In this document: positions 26,579 to 33,107 of the stretch, piece by piece
Numbering within the stretch: the first letter of the stretch is position 1
Layout: every line of letters begins with the position of its first letter
DNA from: a virus
DNA length: 63,331 bases
Virus record (IMG/VR): IMGVR_UViG_3300046331_000070
Location: 1 to 63,331 of that record
Reading direction: 5' to 3' (one strand)
Notes under the pieces: generated by a model
Seen by the model: only the letters and a program-made list of their open reading frames with translations
Databases searched by the model: none
Told to the model about the DNA's origin: nothing
Position numbers and translations under genes: made by a program

Positions 26579-27514
26579 ATGTCAGATCATGTATTGTGGG
26601 TAGAAAAGTATCGTCCTAAAACTGTTGAAGAATGTATCTTGCCTGATAATATCAAAGATACATTTCTTGAATATGTTAATCGTAAAGAAATCCCTAATCT
26701 TCTACTGTCTGGCACAGCAGGTGTTGGTAAAACAACAATCGCAAAAGCACTTTGTAATGAAGTGGGTTGTGATTATATCGTCATCAACGGTTCAGATGAA
26801 TCTGGTATCGATGTTTTGCGGAACAAAATTAAGAACTATGCTTCTTCAATGTCCTTGGCCGGTGGTCGTAAAGTCGTTATTATCGATGAAGCAGACTATC
26901 TAAATCCAAATTCAACTCAACCTGCGCTGCGTGGTGCAATCGAGGAGTTTGCGGATAATTGTTCTTTCATCTTTACATGTAACTATAAGAATCGGATTAT
27001 CGATCCTATTCATTCTCGTTGCACTGTTATTGATTTTAAGATCAATGGTAACAAAGCAAAACTTGCAACCCAATTCATGAAACGTGTGGAGTGGATTCTT
27101 GGTGAAGAAAATATCACATTCGAAAAAGATGTGGTTGCTGCGGTTATCATGAAACACTTTCCAGACAATCGACGTATTCTGAATGAACTTCAGCGATATG
27201 GTGTTTCTGGTTCAATCGACAAAGGCATTCTATCGTCTGTATCTGATGTGCAATTAGGTGAACTGACCAAGGCACTGAAAGATAAAGACTTTGCAAATTG
27301 TCGTAAATGGGTTACCAATAACTTAGACAATGATCCATCACGCATCTTCCGTAAGATTTATGATGTGTTGTATGAACTGTTGAAACCACAATCTGTTCCA
27401 CAATTGGTCTTGGTTCTTTCAAAGTATCAATACCAAGCAGCATTCGTGGCAGATCATGAAATCAATCTGATTGCTTGTTTAACTGAAATCATGGTGGATT
27501 GTGAGTTCAAATAA
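26579..27514 (+). CDS. gp44: Clamp loader ATPase gp44
   Basis: The 311-residue AAA+ protein has Walker A GTAGVGKTT (45-53), Walker B VVIIDEADYL (DEAD 103-106), sensor and SRC arginine finger (146-148). T4 gp44 has 319 residues. Four gp44 and one gp62 load the gp45 ring. GGAG precedes the start; the stop overlaps gp62 by 1 nt (TAATG). Confidence 0.95.
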   Translation: MSDHVLWVEKYRPKTVEECILPDNIKDTFLEYVNRKEIPNLLLSGTAGVGKTTIAKALCNEVGCDYIVINGSDESGIDVLRNKIKNYASSMSLAGGRKVVIIDEADYLNPNSTQPALRGAIEEFADNCSFIFTCNYKNRIIDPIHSRCTVIDFKINGNKAKLATQFMKRVEWILGEENITFEKDVVAAVIMKHFPDNRRILNELQRYGVSGSIDKGILSSVSDVQLGELTKALKDKDFANCRKWVTNNLDNDPSRIFRKIYDVLYELLKPQSVPQLVLVLSKYQYQAAFVADHEINLIACLTEIMVDCEFK

Positions 27515-27903
27515 TGCCGGATCTTTTCAAAGAAATCATTCCGTCAATTCTTCAGACCAAGAAATCGGTCATTAATGATGATATTGACGTAAAAGATTAT
27601 GTACCTTTTGTAGTTAACCGAGCCATGTCCTATCATATGGACTGTGTTCTTTATGTCAACGAACTCAATCTGCGATCAAGTATTGACAAGGATATGCAAT
27701 ACCAATACCTTCTAAATACAATCAGACCAATGAAACGGAAATTTCAACCGTGGCAAAAGTCAGACGTAGATAAGAATATTGATTGTGTGAAAACCTATTT
27801 TGGTTATTCAAACAACAAAGCCAAAGAGGCTCTTAGAATTCTTACTGATGAGCAAATCGCTGAAATAAAAAGAATAACAGAAAAAGGCGGAGTGAACAAG
27901 TAA
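27514..27903 (+). CDS. gp62: Clamp loader small subunit gp62
   Basis: The 129-residue protein is shorter than T4 gp62 (187) but of the usual marine length. It keeps DYVPFVVNRAMSYHMDCVLY, the region that contacts gp44, and RPMKRKFQPWQKSDVDKNI. It is coupled to both neighbours by TAATG overlaps, as needed for fixed subunit ratios. Confidence 0.88.
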   Translation: MPDLFKEIIPSILQTKKSVINDDIDVKDYVPFVVNRAMSYHMDCVLYVNELNLRSSIDKDMQYQYLLNTIRPMKRKFQPWQKSDVDKNIDCVKTYFGYSNNKAKEALRILTDEQIAEIKRITEKGGVNK

Positions 27904-28316
27904 TGATAGAAATTAAAGACTTAGTTGAGGTGACACTAACAGAAAAAGATGACTTCCTGAAAGTACGAGAAACATTGACCCGCATTGGTGTTGCATCTAA
28001 AAAAGATAAAACATTATTCCAGTCGTGTCATATTCTACACAAACGTGGCCAATATTATGTGGTGCATTTTAAAGAACTATTTGCACTAGATGGTAAACCT
28101 GCCGACATTACAGAGAATGATCTTGCTCGTAGAAATGCAATTGTTAATTTGTTGGAAGATTGGGGTCTAATTACTATTGTCAGAAAGTCACAGACAGAAG
28201 TGCCAGAACCAATTTTTCTATCACAAATTAAGATTCTTTCACATAAAGAAAAGCATGAATGGGAATTAGTACCGAAATATAATATCGGTAAAAAAACCAT
28301 AAACATAAATAGTTAA
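27903..28316 (+). CDS. regA: Translational repressor RegA
   Basis: The 137-residue protein aligns well with T4 RegA (122): DFLKVRETLTRIGVASKKDK, TLFQSCHILHKRGQYYVVHF, NLLEDWGLITIV and a C-terminal KHEWELVPKYNIG. RegA binds AU-rich ribosome sites of early mRNAs, including its own and those for gp44/gp45. A late promoter lies inside its last codons. In T4 regA is followed by gene 43; here gene 43 is displaced by about 14.5 kb. Confidence 0.95.
   Translation: MIEIKDLVEVTLTEKDDFLKVRETLTRIGVASKKDKTLFQSCHILHKRGQYYVVHFKELFALDGKPADITENDLARRNAIVNLLEDWGLITIVRKSQTEVPEPIFLSQIKILSHKEKHEWELVPKYNIGKKTININS
28304..28311 (+). promoter_or_regulatory. T4-type late promoter CATAAATA
   Basis: CATAAATA lies in the last codons of regA, 30 bp before the next gene, separating a late gene from the early clamp-loader operon. 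Confidence 0.65.
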
Positions 28317-28341
28317 TATTAATCAATAAAAAGGAAATATA

Positions 28342-28737
28342 ATGGATTTCAGACAAACCATCATCAATACTCTATTAGGTGAACAAACTCAATTGCAAGA
28401 GGATCGTAAAACACATACTTATGGTTTAAAACTTGCTAGCAAAAAAAGCACAGTCGATCCAGAAGATGATGATGAGTACGGTCAAGTACATAGAACACAC
28501 ACAAAATATGATATCATACACAGACCAACTGGTAAAAAAGTTGGTGAAGGTGACCATCATTGGAATAGCGTTACTGGTTCACATGACAGTTGGACAGCAA
28601 AGGTTCATGGAAAAACAGTAGAAATTCCAAAAAATTCTGATGTTGGTGGAACCAAAGGTCACCAATTGTCGTTGAATAAAACACTCAATAACAAAAAATG
28701 GGTCGCGGCCGCTGCCGAGAAATTATCAAAAGATTGA
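28342..28737 (+). CDS. Late protein with possible capsid-targeting N-terminus, unknown function
   Basis: The 131-residue His/Lys/Thr-rich protein begins DFRQTIINTLLGEQTQLQED. The early hydrophobic-charged helix ending LLGE fits the loose consensus (L-x-E) of gp21 cleavage in T4 internal proteins. The rest is hydrophilic with GEGDHHWNSVTGSHDSW. Expression from a late promoter at 28304 agrees with a virion or internal-head role. No enzyme motif is visible. TGA and TAA stops are nearly tandem. Confidence 0.45.
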   Translation: MDFRQTIINTLLGEQTQLQEDRKTHTYGLKLASKKSTVDPEDDDEYGQVHRTHTKYDIIHRPTGKKVGEGDHHWNSVTGSHDSWTAKVHGKTVEIPKNSDVGGTKGHQLSLNKTLNNKKWVAAAAEKLSKD

Positions 28738-28744
28738 TAATTGT

Positions 28745-28752
28745 TATAAATA
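28745..28752 (+). promoter_or_regulatory. T4-type late promoter TATAAATA
   Basis: A perfect consensus begins 7 bp after the preceding stop codon and 178 bp before Hsp20, so the transcript has a long leader. Confidence 0.7.
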
Positions 28753-28915
28753 AAAGTATCTCATCGGGATGGGAACGTTTATAAAGATTCATCTTAGGAC
28801 CGCTAAGTCACGAATCGTATAAAGCTGGCACAACGATATGGTGTCCCCGTAACAGTAAGCGGGATTTAACTGATATGCCTTCGGGGTATCTGCAATTTAA
28901 TAAACTCGCTTAATT
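28753..28915 (+). ncRNA. Structured leader or small RNA upstream of Hsp20
   Basis: No ORF is evident in about 165 nt that follow a perfect late promoter. Several local hairpins can be drawn: CTTAG/CTAAG (near 28794-28808), CCCG/CGGG (near 28846-28863) and GATAT-GCC-TTC-GGGG-TATC (near 28873-28892). It could be an Hsp20 leader, a thermosensor or an independent RNA processed from the leader. Confidence 0.4.
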
Positions 28916-28930
28916 TAAGGAGAAACAACT

Positions 28931-29389
28931 ATGTCTAAGACATTTAAGCCACTGCTATTTTCTATGGATTCATTCAAGTCACTAGATCCATTCACAATCG
29001 GATTCGACAAACTAGTGGATGAATTTCAAGATACAATGAAAACTGTATCAAAGAACATTCCAACATACCCACCATACAATATCAAACAAGTTACTGATAA
29101 CAAATACGTTATCGAGATGGCTGTTGCAGGTTTCGCAAAGACTGATATTGAAATTACACTGGATGGTAAAAATCTGGTCGTAGAAGGTGTATCAAAAGAA
29201 TCAGAAGATGCAGCTGCATATATCTTTAAAGGTATTGCAAATAGAAACTTCAAACACTTGTTCAAATTAACCGACAAAATTGAAATCAAAGATGCTGAAA
29301 TGGCAAATGGTATGTTAAAGATTTGGTTGGAGAACATTGTCAAAGCACAAGATGCTGTTAAGAAAATCTCAATAGGTGAACCAAAATGA
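28931..29389 (+). CDS. Small heat shock protein Hsp20
   Basis: The 152-residue protein has an N-terminal arm, then an alpha-crystallin domain from about residue 50: YNIKQVTDNKYVIEMAVAGF, KTDIEITLDGKNLVVEGV and FKHLFKLTDKIEIKDAEMAN-GMLKIWL. Hsp20 proteins are common in T4-like cyanophages, where they are presumed to protect capsid assembly or host proteins. It is preceded by AAGGAG and a 178-nt leader behind a late promoter. It overlaps the next small ORF by 4 nt. Confidence 0.9.
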   Translation: MSKTFKPLLFSMDSFKSLDPFTIGFDKLVDEFQDTMKTVSKNIPTYPPYNIKQVTDNKYVIEMAVAGFAKTDIEITLDGKNLVVEGVSKESEDAAAYIFKGIANRNFKHLFKLTDKIEIKDAEMANGMLKIWLENIVKAQDAVKKISIGEPK

Positions 29390-29451
29390 ACTGGTGGCCT
29401 GTAAGTGATGAAGAATGGGAAGAATTAAACTTCCCAAAACCTAAACAGTAA
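29386..29451 (+). CDS. 21-residue small protein coupled to Hsp20
   Basis: MNWWPVSDEEWEELNFPKP and two more residues are encoded from an ATG that overlaps the Hsp20 stop (ATGA). The Trp- and Glu-rich composition and the exact coupling, followed directly by a terminator, suggest a real short gene. No function can be assigned. Confidence 0.5.
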   Translation: MNWWPVSDEEWEELNFPKPKQ

Positions 29452-29455
29452 TCCT

Positions 29456-29482
29456 AAGGGGGCTTGACAAGTCCCCTTTTTT
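29456..29482 (+). terminator. Rho-independent terminator after Hsp20
   Basis: GGGGGCTT pairs with AAGTCCCC (one G-T pair) around a GAC loop and is followed by T6. The loop region overlaps the -35 box of the next promoter. Confidence 0.85.
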
Positions 29483-29492
29483 AGTTTATAAT
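29464..29492 (+). promoter_or_regulatory. Consensus host-type promoter overlapping a terminator
   Basis: TTGACA (29464-29469) and TATAAT (29487-29492) are perfect and 17 bp apart. The -35 box is part of the terminator hairpin. It would drive the 65-residue gene, the CAU tRNA and dCMP deaminase. Confidence 0.8.
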
Positions 29493-29501
29493 GGTCACAT
29501 C

Positions 29502-29699
29502 ATGAAAACTATCACTAAAGAAATTATCAAAAAACTCCGTGTGGTTACCACACAAGAAATCTTCTATTCATATTCTCATTGGCCAACCAAGGAGATTGAT
29601 GGTATTGAATTCTTGTCTGTGGTTAAACGCGATCCTTCAGGACACGATACTCAATCTGTTCATTGGATGCGTAAAGACTCATTGGAAGTTGTCAAGTAA
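29502..29699 (+). CDS. Small protein of unknown function
   Basis: The 65-residue protein MKTITKEIIKKLRVVTTQEI onward starts 9 bp after the -10 box of a consensus promoter, so its mRNA would be nearly leaderless. It is basic at the N-terminus with no recognised family. A tRNA gene begins 6 nt after its stop. Confidence 0.5.
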   Translation: MKTITKEIIKKLRVVTTQEIFYSYSHWPTKEIDGIEFLSVVKRDPSGHDTQSVHWMRKDSLEVVK

Positions 29700-29705
29700 A
29701 GAATT

Positions 29706-29781
29706 GGGCTTGTAGCTTAATGGTTAAAGCAGCGAACTCATAATTCGTTGAGTGTCGGTTCAATCCCGTCCAAGCCCACCA
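29706..29781 (+). tRNA. tRNA with CAU anticodon (elongator Met or Ile-lysidine)
   Basis: A full cloverleaf is present: acceptor GGGCTTG/CAAGCCC, anticodon loop CTCATAA, T-arm GTCGG-TTCAATC-CCGTC, discriminator A and encoded CCA. The G1-C72 pair excludes an initiator. CUCAUAA loops occur in both elongator Met and tRNA-Ile2. Confidence 0.92.
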
Positions 29782-29793
29782 TTATATTATATT

Positions 29794-30288
29794 ATGAAAA
29801 CAAAATACATTCAATCGTTCATGGGAGCAGCAGAGCACTTTGCTGACTTGTCCACAGCCAGACGTTTACATGTTGGTGCAATCATTGTTAAAGACGATAG
29901 GATTATTTCTATTGGATACAATGGTACACCAAGTGGGTGGGACAATAATTGTGAAGATTATGATTATATGTCAGTTGATGCTGGCGGATGGATTGATACA
30001 CCCACTATTGAAAAGCAATGGCCATACACCGACCGTTTTGGACGCCGTTATGCGTTGAAAACAAAGCCAGAGGTACTACACGCAGAAACTAATGCAATCG
30101 CCAAACTGGCACGTTCCACAGAGTCTGGAGACGGCGCCACACTGTTTGTTACACATGCACCGTGTTTAGATTGTGCTAAATTGGTATATCAGAGTGGTAT
30201 TTCCACTGTTTATTATCGAAATGACTATAAACTGGATACTGGAATTAATTTTCTCCGCCAAGCTGGTGTCAAAATAGAAAAGGTATAG
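29794..30288 (+). CDS. dCMP deaminase
   Basis: The 164-residue zinc deaminase has HAETNAI (H96, E98) and APCLDCAK (C124, C127), with the N-terminal CGAIIVKD-like strand HVGAIIVKDDRIISIGYNGT. T4 Cd has 193 residues. It makes dUMP for dTMP synthesis, matching the phage's need for dNTPs. ATG 29794 is only 12 nt after the tRNA CCA end. Its stop is TAG, rare in this window; a second in-frame TAG follows four codons later. Confidence 0.9.
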   Translation: MKTKYIQSFMGAAEHFADLSTARRLHVGAIIVKDDRIISIGYNGTPSGWDNNCEDYDYMSVDAGGWIDTPTIEKQWPYTDRFGRRYALKTKPEVLHAETNAIAKLARSTESGDGATLFVTHAPCLDCAKLVYQSGISTVYYRNDYKLDTGINFLRQAGVKIEKV

Positions 30289-30290
30289 GT

Positions 30291-30298
30291 CATAAATA
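30291..30298 (+). promoter_or_regulatory. T4-type late promoter CATAAATA
   Basis: CATAAATA is immediately after the deaminase stop and 31 bp before the SprT-like gene, with GGAGG as ribosome site. Confidence 0.65.
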
Positions 30299-30329
30299 TG
30301 TAGAGATACGCAACCCATCTGGAGGTTTC

Positions 30330-30839
30330 ATGCAAATTTCAATTCGCAATTGTCCGGATAAGGCCTTCAAAGAGTATGTATTAGATGCAGCAGAATTTTA
30401 TGCAAAAGAATTGTTACCAAGTAACAGAGTAAGAAATAATTGTGCATTAAAGATTAGATTTTCAAATAAGATCGATGAATTTGGTTATGCAAGTGTATTG
30501 AAATGTAACAAATCAAACCAACCTCGTAGTTTTCTTATAGAAATACATCCAGGTATTGGTGCAAGACGAATCTTAGAAACACTAGCACATGAAATGGTTC
30601 ACGTTAAACAATATGTTAATGGTGAATTAAATGATAGATTATCTGCATGGTGTGGTGTGAAGGTAGATTCGACAAAGGTTGATTATTGGTCACACCCATG
30701 GGAGATTGATGCGTTTGGTAGAGAGACAGGTTTACTTTATAAATATGCAACATCAAGATGTTTATGGGAGATATTTGATGATTTTAGAAATCCAGAATTA
30801 CCAATTGTGTCCACTCCGATAAGGTGGTTGAGTGTATAA
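30330..30839 (+). CDS. SprT-like zinc metallopeptidase
   Basis: The 169-residue protein has the zincin motif LAHEMVHVKQY (H87, E88, H91) and a third ligand region SHPWEIDAFGRE (E125), typical of SprT/WLM-type peptidases. Short phage SprT-like proteins are common; the substrate is unknown (DNA-protein crosslinks for the eukaryotic relative). It ends flush against the next gene (TAA then ATG). Confidence 0.75.
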   Translation: MQISIRNCPDKAFKEYVLDAAEFYAKELLPSNRVRNNCALKIRFSNKIDEFGYASVLKCNKSNQPRSFLIEIHPGIGARRILETLAHEMVHVKQYVNGELNDRLSAWCGVKVDSTKVDYWSHPWEIDAFGRETGLLYKYATSRCLWEIFDDFRNPELPIVSTPIRWLSV

Positions 30840-31346
30840 ATGAGTCATATAACACACGGCGAACACACCTACGGAACAAATTACATATCAATATATCAGT
30901 GGGGTGAAGGTTCTAAATTAAACATTGGGAAATATTGTTCTATTGCAGAGAATTGCAAGGTGTTTCTTGGTGGTAATCATAGAGTAGATTGGATATCAAC
31001 CTTCCCTTTTGATAAACAAACAGGTTCTAACGGTGATGTAAATATTGGCAATGATGTTTGGATAGGACATGGTGTTACAATCATGTCAGGTATCAACATT
31101 GGCGACGGTGCTGTTATTGCAGCAAATTCACATGTAGTCAAAAACGTAGAACCTTATGCAATTGTTGGTGGTAATCCCGCAGAGTTAATCAAATATCGTT
31201 TTGATGATACCATAACAGATTGTTTATTAAAATTGAAATGGTGGGATTTACCAGAAGATGCAAAAAATGAAATTAAAAAAGAACTAAGTGCTGTGCCAGA
31301 CCATAGTAAATTGATACGTTGGATAGAAAAATACAAAAAAAGTTAA
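30840..31346 (+). CDS. CatB-type hexapeptide-repeat acyltransferase
   Basis: The 168-residue protein has left-handed beta-helix repeats: LNIGKYCSIAENCKVFLGG, VNIGNDVWIGHGVTIMSG, INIGDGAVIAANSHVVKNV and YAIVGGNPAELIKYRF, the signature of xenobiotic or sugar O-acetyltransferases. The NHRVDW region carries a possible catalytic His. It probably acetylates a glycan or small molecule. The start abuts the SprT gene stop. Confidence 0.85.
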   Translation: MSHITHGEHTYGTNYISIYQWGEGSKLNIGKYCSIAENCKVFLGGNHRVDWISTFPFDKQTGSNGDVNIGNDVWIGHGVTIMSGINIGDGAVIAANSHVVKNVEPYAIVGGNPAELIKYRFDDTITDCLLKLKWWDLPEDAKNEIKKELSAVPDHSKLIRWIEKYKKS

Positions 31347-31376
31347 ATATTTGTTGTTTTTTTGCGAAAAACACGC

Positions 31377-31405
31377 TTGCCAACAATAAAAGTTTACTAT
31401 ATACT
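31377..31405 (+). promoter_or_regulatory. Host-type promoter
   Basis: TTGCCA and TATACT are separated by 17 bp, upstream of a 31-codon ORF and a terminator. Confidence 0.6.
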
Positions 31406-31436
31406 CCTAACAAGTTAAAAAATTAAGAAAGAACAA

Positions 31437-31532
31437 ATGTTTTCCATACATAAACCCTTCGCAAGTCAACCAGAGTATCGCAATATTACATGCGATAATG
31501 GCTCATGGTCGGCGTTTGGAGTTTGTGTATAG
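31437..31532 (+). CDS. Possible 31-residue protein or leader peptide
   Basis: An ATG after a GAAAGA-type site opens 31 codons (MFSIHKPFASQPEYRNITCD and 11 more). It lies between the 31377 promoter and the 31561 terminator, forming a unit of about 190 nt. It may equally be a small RNA or attenuator. Confidence 0.35.
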   Translation: MFSIHKPFASQPEYRNITCDNGSWSAFGVCV

Positions 31533-31560
31533 ATTAAAAGTTGTTCTTAAAACTTACACA

Positions 31561-31594
31561 AACCCAGACGACCAAAAGTTCTCTGGGTTTTTTG
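31561..31594 (+). terminator. Rho-independent terminator
   Basis: AACCCAGA (31561-31568) pairs with TCTGGGTT (31582-31589) followed by a T-rich tail, just before the tRNA promoter. Confidence 0.8.
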
Positions 31595-31602
31595 TTTTAT
31601 GT

Positions 31603-31683
31603 GTTGCGTAAAAACAACAGTGTGGTTGACAAATAGAACCGGTTGTTATATAATACGTTCTGTTGTGTTGATTTAGTAAGAAA
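31603..31683 (+). repeat. 81-bp promoter-bearing direct repeat, copy 1
   Basis: Nearly identical to 32914-32994 with no length change. It contains TTGACA (31626-31631), 17 bp and TATAAT (31649-31654), then CGTTCTGTTGTGTTGAT and AGTAAGAAA. It is the promoter of the tRNA-Gln/Ser cluster. Confidence 0.85.
31626..31654 (+). promoter_or_regulatory. Consensus host-type promoter of the first tRNA cluster
   Basis: Perfect TTGACA and TATAAT with a 17-bp spacer, about 40 bp before tRNA-Gln, inside direct-repeat copy 1. Confidence 0.85.
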
Positions 31684-31694
31684 TTTAGATCAGT

Positions 31695-31768
31695 TGGGGA
31701 TTAGTTAAATGGTATAACTACGGATTTTGATTCCGTCGTTACAAGTTCGATTCTTGTATCCCCTGCCA
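31695..31768 (+). tRNA. tRNA-Gln (UUG)
   Basis: Acceptor TGGGGAT/ATCCCCT (1-72 unpaired), anticodon loop TTTTGAT (anticodon TTG), T-arm with TTCGATT, discriminator G and encoded CCA. The CCA is also the outer end of the following RNA stem. Confidence 0.93.
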
Positions 31769-31910
31769 TAATTAAGTGTTATAAGGTATCGTGTATTGAC
31801 GAATACACTATTCGGGTCCAACCGGCCGGGAACGGATCCTGACATAACTGCATCGGCTTTGGATGGGAAGCACCCAACTCTTAAATTGGCAGATAGCACT
31901 TAATTATGGT
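31766..31910 (+). ncRNA. Stem-closed spacer RNA 1
   Basis: CCATAATTAAGTG (31766-31778) is perfectly complementary to CACTTAATTATGG (31898-31910); four more pairs extend the stem to about 17 bp. The 110-nt interior has hairpins such as GTGTATT-GAC-GAATACAC and TGGG-AAGCA-CCCA. The stem begins at the CCA of tRNA-Gln and ends 7 nt before tRNA-Ser. It is not a cloverleaf and has no ORF. Confidence 0.65.
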
Positions 31911-31917
31911 AACAAAT

Positions 31918-32007
31918 GGAAGTGTGGCAGAGCCTGGTTTATTGCACCTGACTTGAAATCAGACGTATCGAAAGGTACCGTGGGTTCGAATCCTACCACT
32001 TCCGCCA
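31918..32007 (+). tRNA. tRNA-Ser (UGA)
   Basis: Acceptor GGAAGTG/CACTTCC, anticodon loop CTTGAAA (TGA), long variable arm, T-arm with TTCGAAT, discriminator G and encoded CCA. Confidence 0.95.
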
Positions 32008-32018
32008 GTATTAAAAAT

Positions 32019-32026
32019 ACTAAATA
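32019..32026 (+). promoter_or_regulatory. Late-promoter-like ACTAAATA before an endonuclease gene
   Basis: AATACTAAATAA lies 34 bp before the endonuclease start. The same leader sequence precedes the HNH gene at 44177. Confidence 0.45.
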
Positions 32027-32059
32027 ACAGATGACTCAACTGTTACTTAGGAAAATAAA

Positions 32060-32458
32060 ATGAATGTTAATCAAAAAGGTGTTAAAGGACTTATCAAAGT
32101 TATTGATGATTTACAAGATAGTGGTTATTATACGTTTACTGCGTTTGATGACCATTCACCAATAGATTTAATTGCTGTAGACAAACTTGGTAATTCTTAT
32201 AGACTTCAAGTGAAGTATAGAGAAAAAGATCCAAGAAAAATTAGTGAAAAATATTCAATCAACGCTTTTAGTGTTGTATCGGGCAAAAAAGTTCCAATAG
32301 ATAGAAATATGATCGATGGTTGGGCAGTTTATTTGGCCAACGTCAATCGGGTTGTTTACATTAATAAAACTCTATTAAATGATAAAGTTTGTTTAGTTAT
32401 TGACCCAAATAAGAATTATGGAGAATTGGATGAGTGGTTTAAATCGGCACCCTGCTAA
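32060..32458 (+). CDS. PD-(D/E)XK homing-type endonuclease
   Basis: The 132-residue protein resembles the I-Ssp6803I group of PD-(D/E)XK endonucleases: NQKGVKGLIKVIDDLQDSGY, then PIDLIAVDKLGN-SYRLQVKYR, supplying the Asp and Gln/x/Lys catalytic pattern. I-Ssp6803I itself is associated with a tRNA gene intron. Here the last 39 nt of the gene are the 5' part of tRNA-Ser(GCU), so the C-terminal residues GELDEWFKSAPC are translated from tRNA sequence. It has its own leader and AGGAAAAT ribosome site, fitting a free-standing mobile gene. Confidence 0.75.
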   Translation: MNVNQKGVKGLIKVIDDLQDSGYYTFTAFDDHSPIDLIAVDKLGNSYRLQVKYREKDPRKISEKYSINAFSVVSGKKVPIDRNMIDGWAVYLANVNRVVYINKTLLNDKVCLVIDPNKNYGELDEWFKSAPC

Positions 32459-32511
32459 GGTGTTGTGTTAGGAAACTAGCGCCGTGGGTTCAAATCCCAC
32501 ATTCTCCGCCA
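32420..32511 (+). tRNA. tRNA-Ser (GCU), overlapping the endonuclease 3' end
   Basis: Acceptor GGAGAAT/ATTCTCC, anticodon loop CTGCTAA (GCT), long variable arm, T-arm GTGGG-TTCAAAT-CCCAC, discriminator G and encoded CCA. Its first 39 nt are also the last codons of the upstream endonuclease. Confidence 0.95.
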
Positions 32512-32516
32512 GATAT

Positions 32517-32609
32517 ACTCCTGTAGTGTAACGGTAGCACGACGAGATTTATATCCTCGATTCGCTAGATGGGCGGTTAGAAAGGGTTCGAATCCCTTCG
32601 GGAGTACCA
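32517..32609 (+). tRNA. Long-variable-arm tRNA, anticodon uncertain (UAU by best fold)
   Basis: Acceptor ACTCCTG/CGGGAGT with discriminator A and CCA, D-stem GTGT/GCAC and T-arm AAGGG-TTCGAAT-CCCTT are clear. The anticodon arm CGAGA-TTTATAT-CCTCG needs an A-C mismatch and gives UAU. A variable arm CTAG/TTAG of class II type is unusual for isoleucine. Confidence 0.7.
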
Positions 32610-32625
32610 ATTTTAGAAAGTTATT

Positions 32626-32829
32626 ATGTTTAAAGTGTATTGGACAGTAATAGGACAAACCTATGGTCAAGAATTTGAAGATATGACACAAGCACTTAAT
32701 CAATGTCAAAGTTTAAGAAACAGTGGTGCAAGGTTTGTTACAATGTGTAGTGAGAATCCGGATAATGTCACAAAGATGGGCGTTGCAGAAACCGGTTCTG
32801 ACTATAATTGGAAAAAACGTAGAGTTTAA
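32626..32829 (+). CDS. Small protein of unknown function
   Basis: A 67-residue protein (MFKVYWTVIGQTYGQEFEDM onward) with a basic KKRRV end lies between two tRNA genes, 16 nt after one and 1 nt before the next. A central helix-like TQALNQCQSLRNSG and compact length suggest a folded domain but no family is recognised. No separate promoter is seen; it is probably carried on the tRNA transcript. Confidence 0.5.
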   Translation: MFKVYWTVIGQTYGQEFEDMTQALNQCQSLRNSGARFVTMCSENPDNVTKMGVAETGSDYNWKKRRV

Positions 32830-32830
32830 T

Positions 32831-32907
32831 GTGGGTGTGTCGCTGAATGGTTAGGCAAAGGATTGCAAATCCTCATTATGCAGGTTCGAGTCCTGTCACC
32901 CACTCCA
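32831..32907 (+). tRNA. tRNA-Cys (GCA)
   Basis: Acceptor GTGGGTG/CACCCAC, anticodon loop TTGCAAA (GCA), T-arm GCAGG-TTCGAGT-CCTGT, the discriminator U typical of Cys, and encoded CCA. Confidence 0.93.
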
Positions 32908-32913
32908 AACGAT

Positions 32914-32994
32914 GTTGTGTAAAAACAACACACTGGTTGACAAATAGAATTAGATGTTATATAATACGTTCTGTTGTGTTGATTCAGTAAGAAA
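32914..32994 (+). repeat. 81-bp promoter-bearing direct repeat, copy 2
   Basis: Same length and nearly the same sequence as 31603-31683, including both promoter boxes and the CGTTCTGTTGTGTTGAT downstream part. A shortened third copy (GTTGCAGGAAAACAACAGTG) starts at 33001. Confidence 0.85.
32937..32965 (+). promoter_or_regulatory. Consensus host-type promoter of the second tRNA cluster
   Basis: Perfect TTGACA and TATAAT with 17-bp spacing inside repeat copy 2. Confidence 0.85.
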
Positions 32995-33032
32995 CAAGTT
33001 GTTGCAGGAAAACAACAGTGTGGAAATAGAAG

Positions 33033-33061
33033 TTGCCAAAACGAGTGACTTCTGATATAAT
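33033..33061 (+). promoter_or_regulatory. Host-type promoter in tandem
   Basis: TTGCCA and TATAAT are 17 bp apart, 47 bp before tRNA-Glu and just downstream of the 32937 promoter. Confidence 0.7.
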
Positions 33062-33107
33062 GTTGTTTCAGTAGTTGATGTTCATTAAAAATTTAAGTTT
33101 TATCAGT

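Noticed and set aside
31705-31899. Minus-strand ORF of 64 codons over tRNA-Gln and the spacer RNA
   Set aside because: It covers a tRNA and both arms of an inverted repeat and has no ribosome site.
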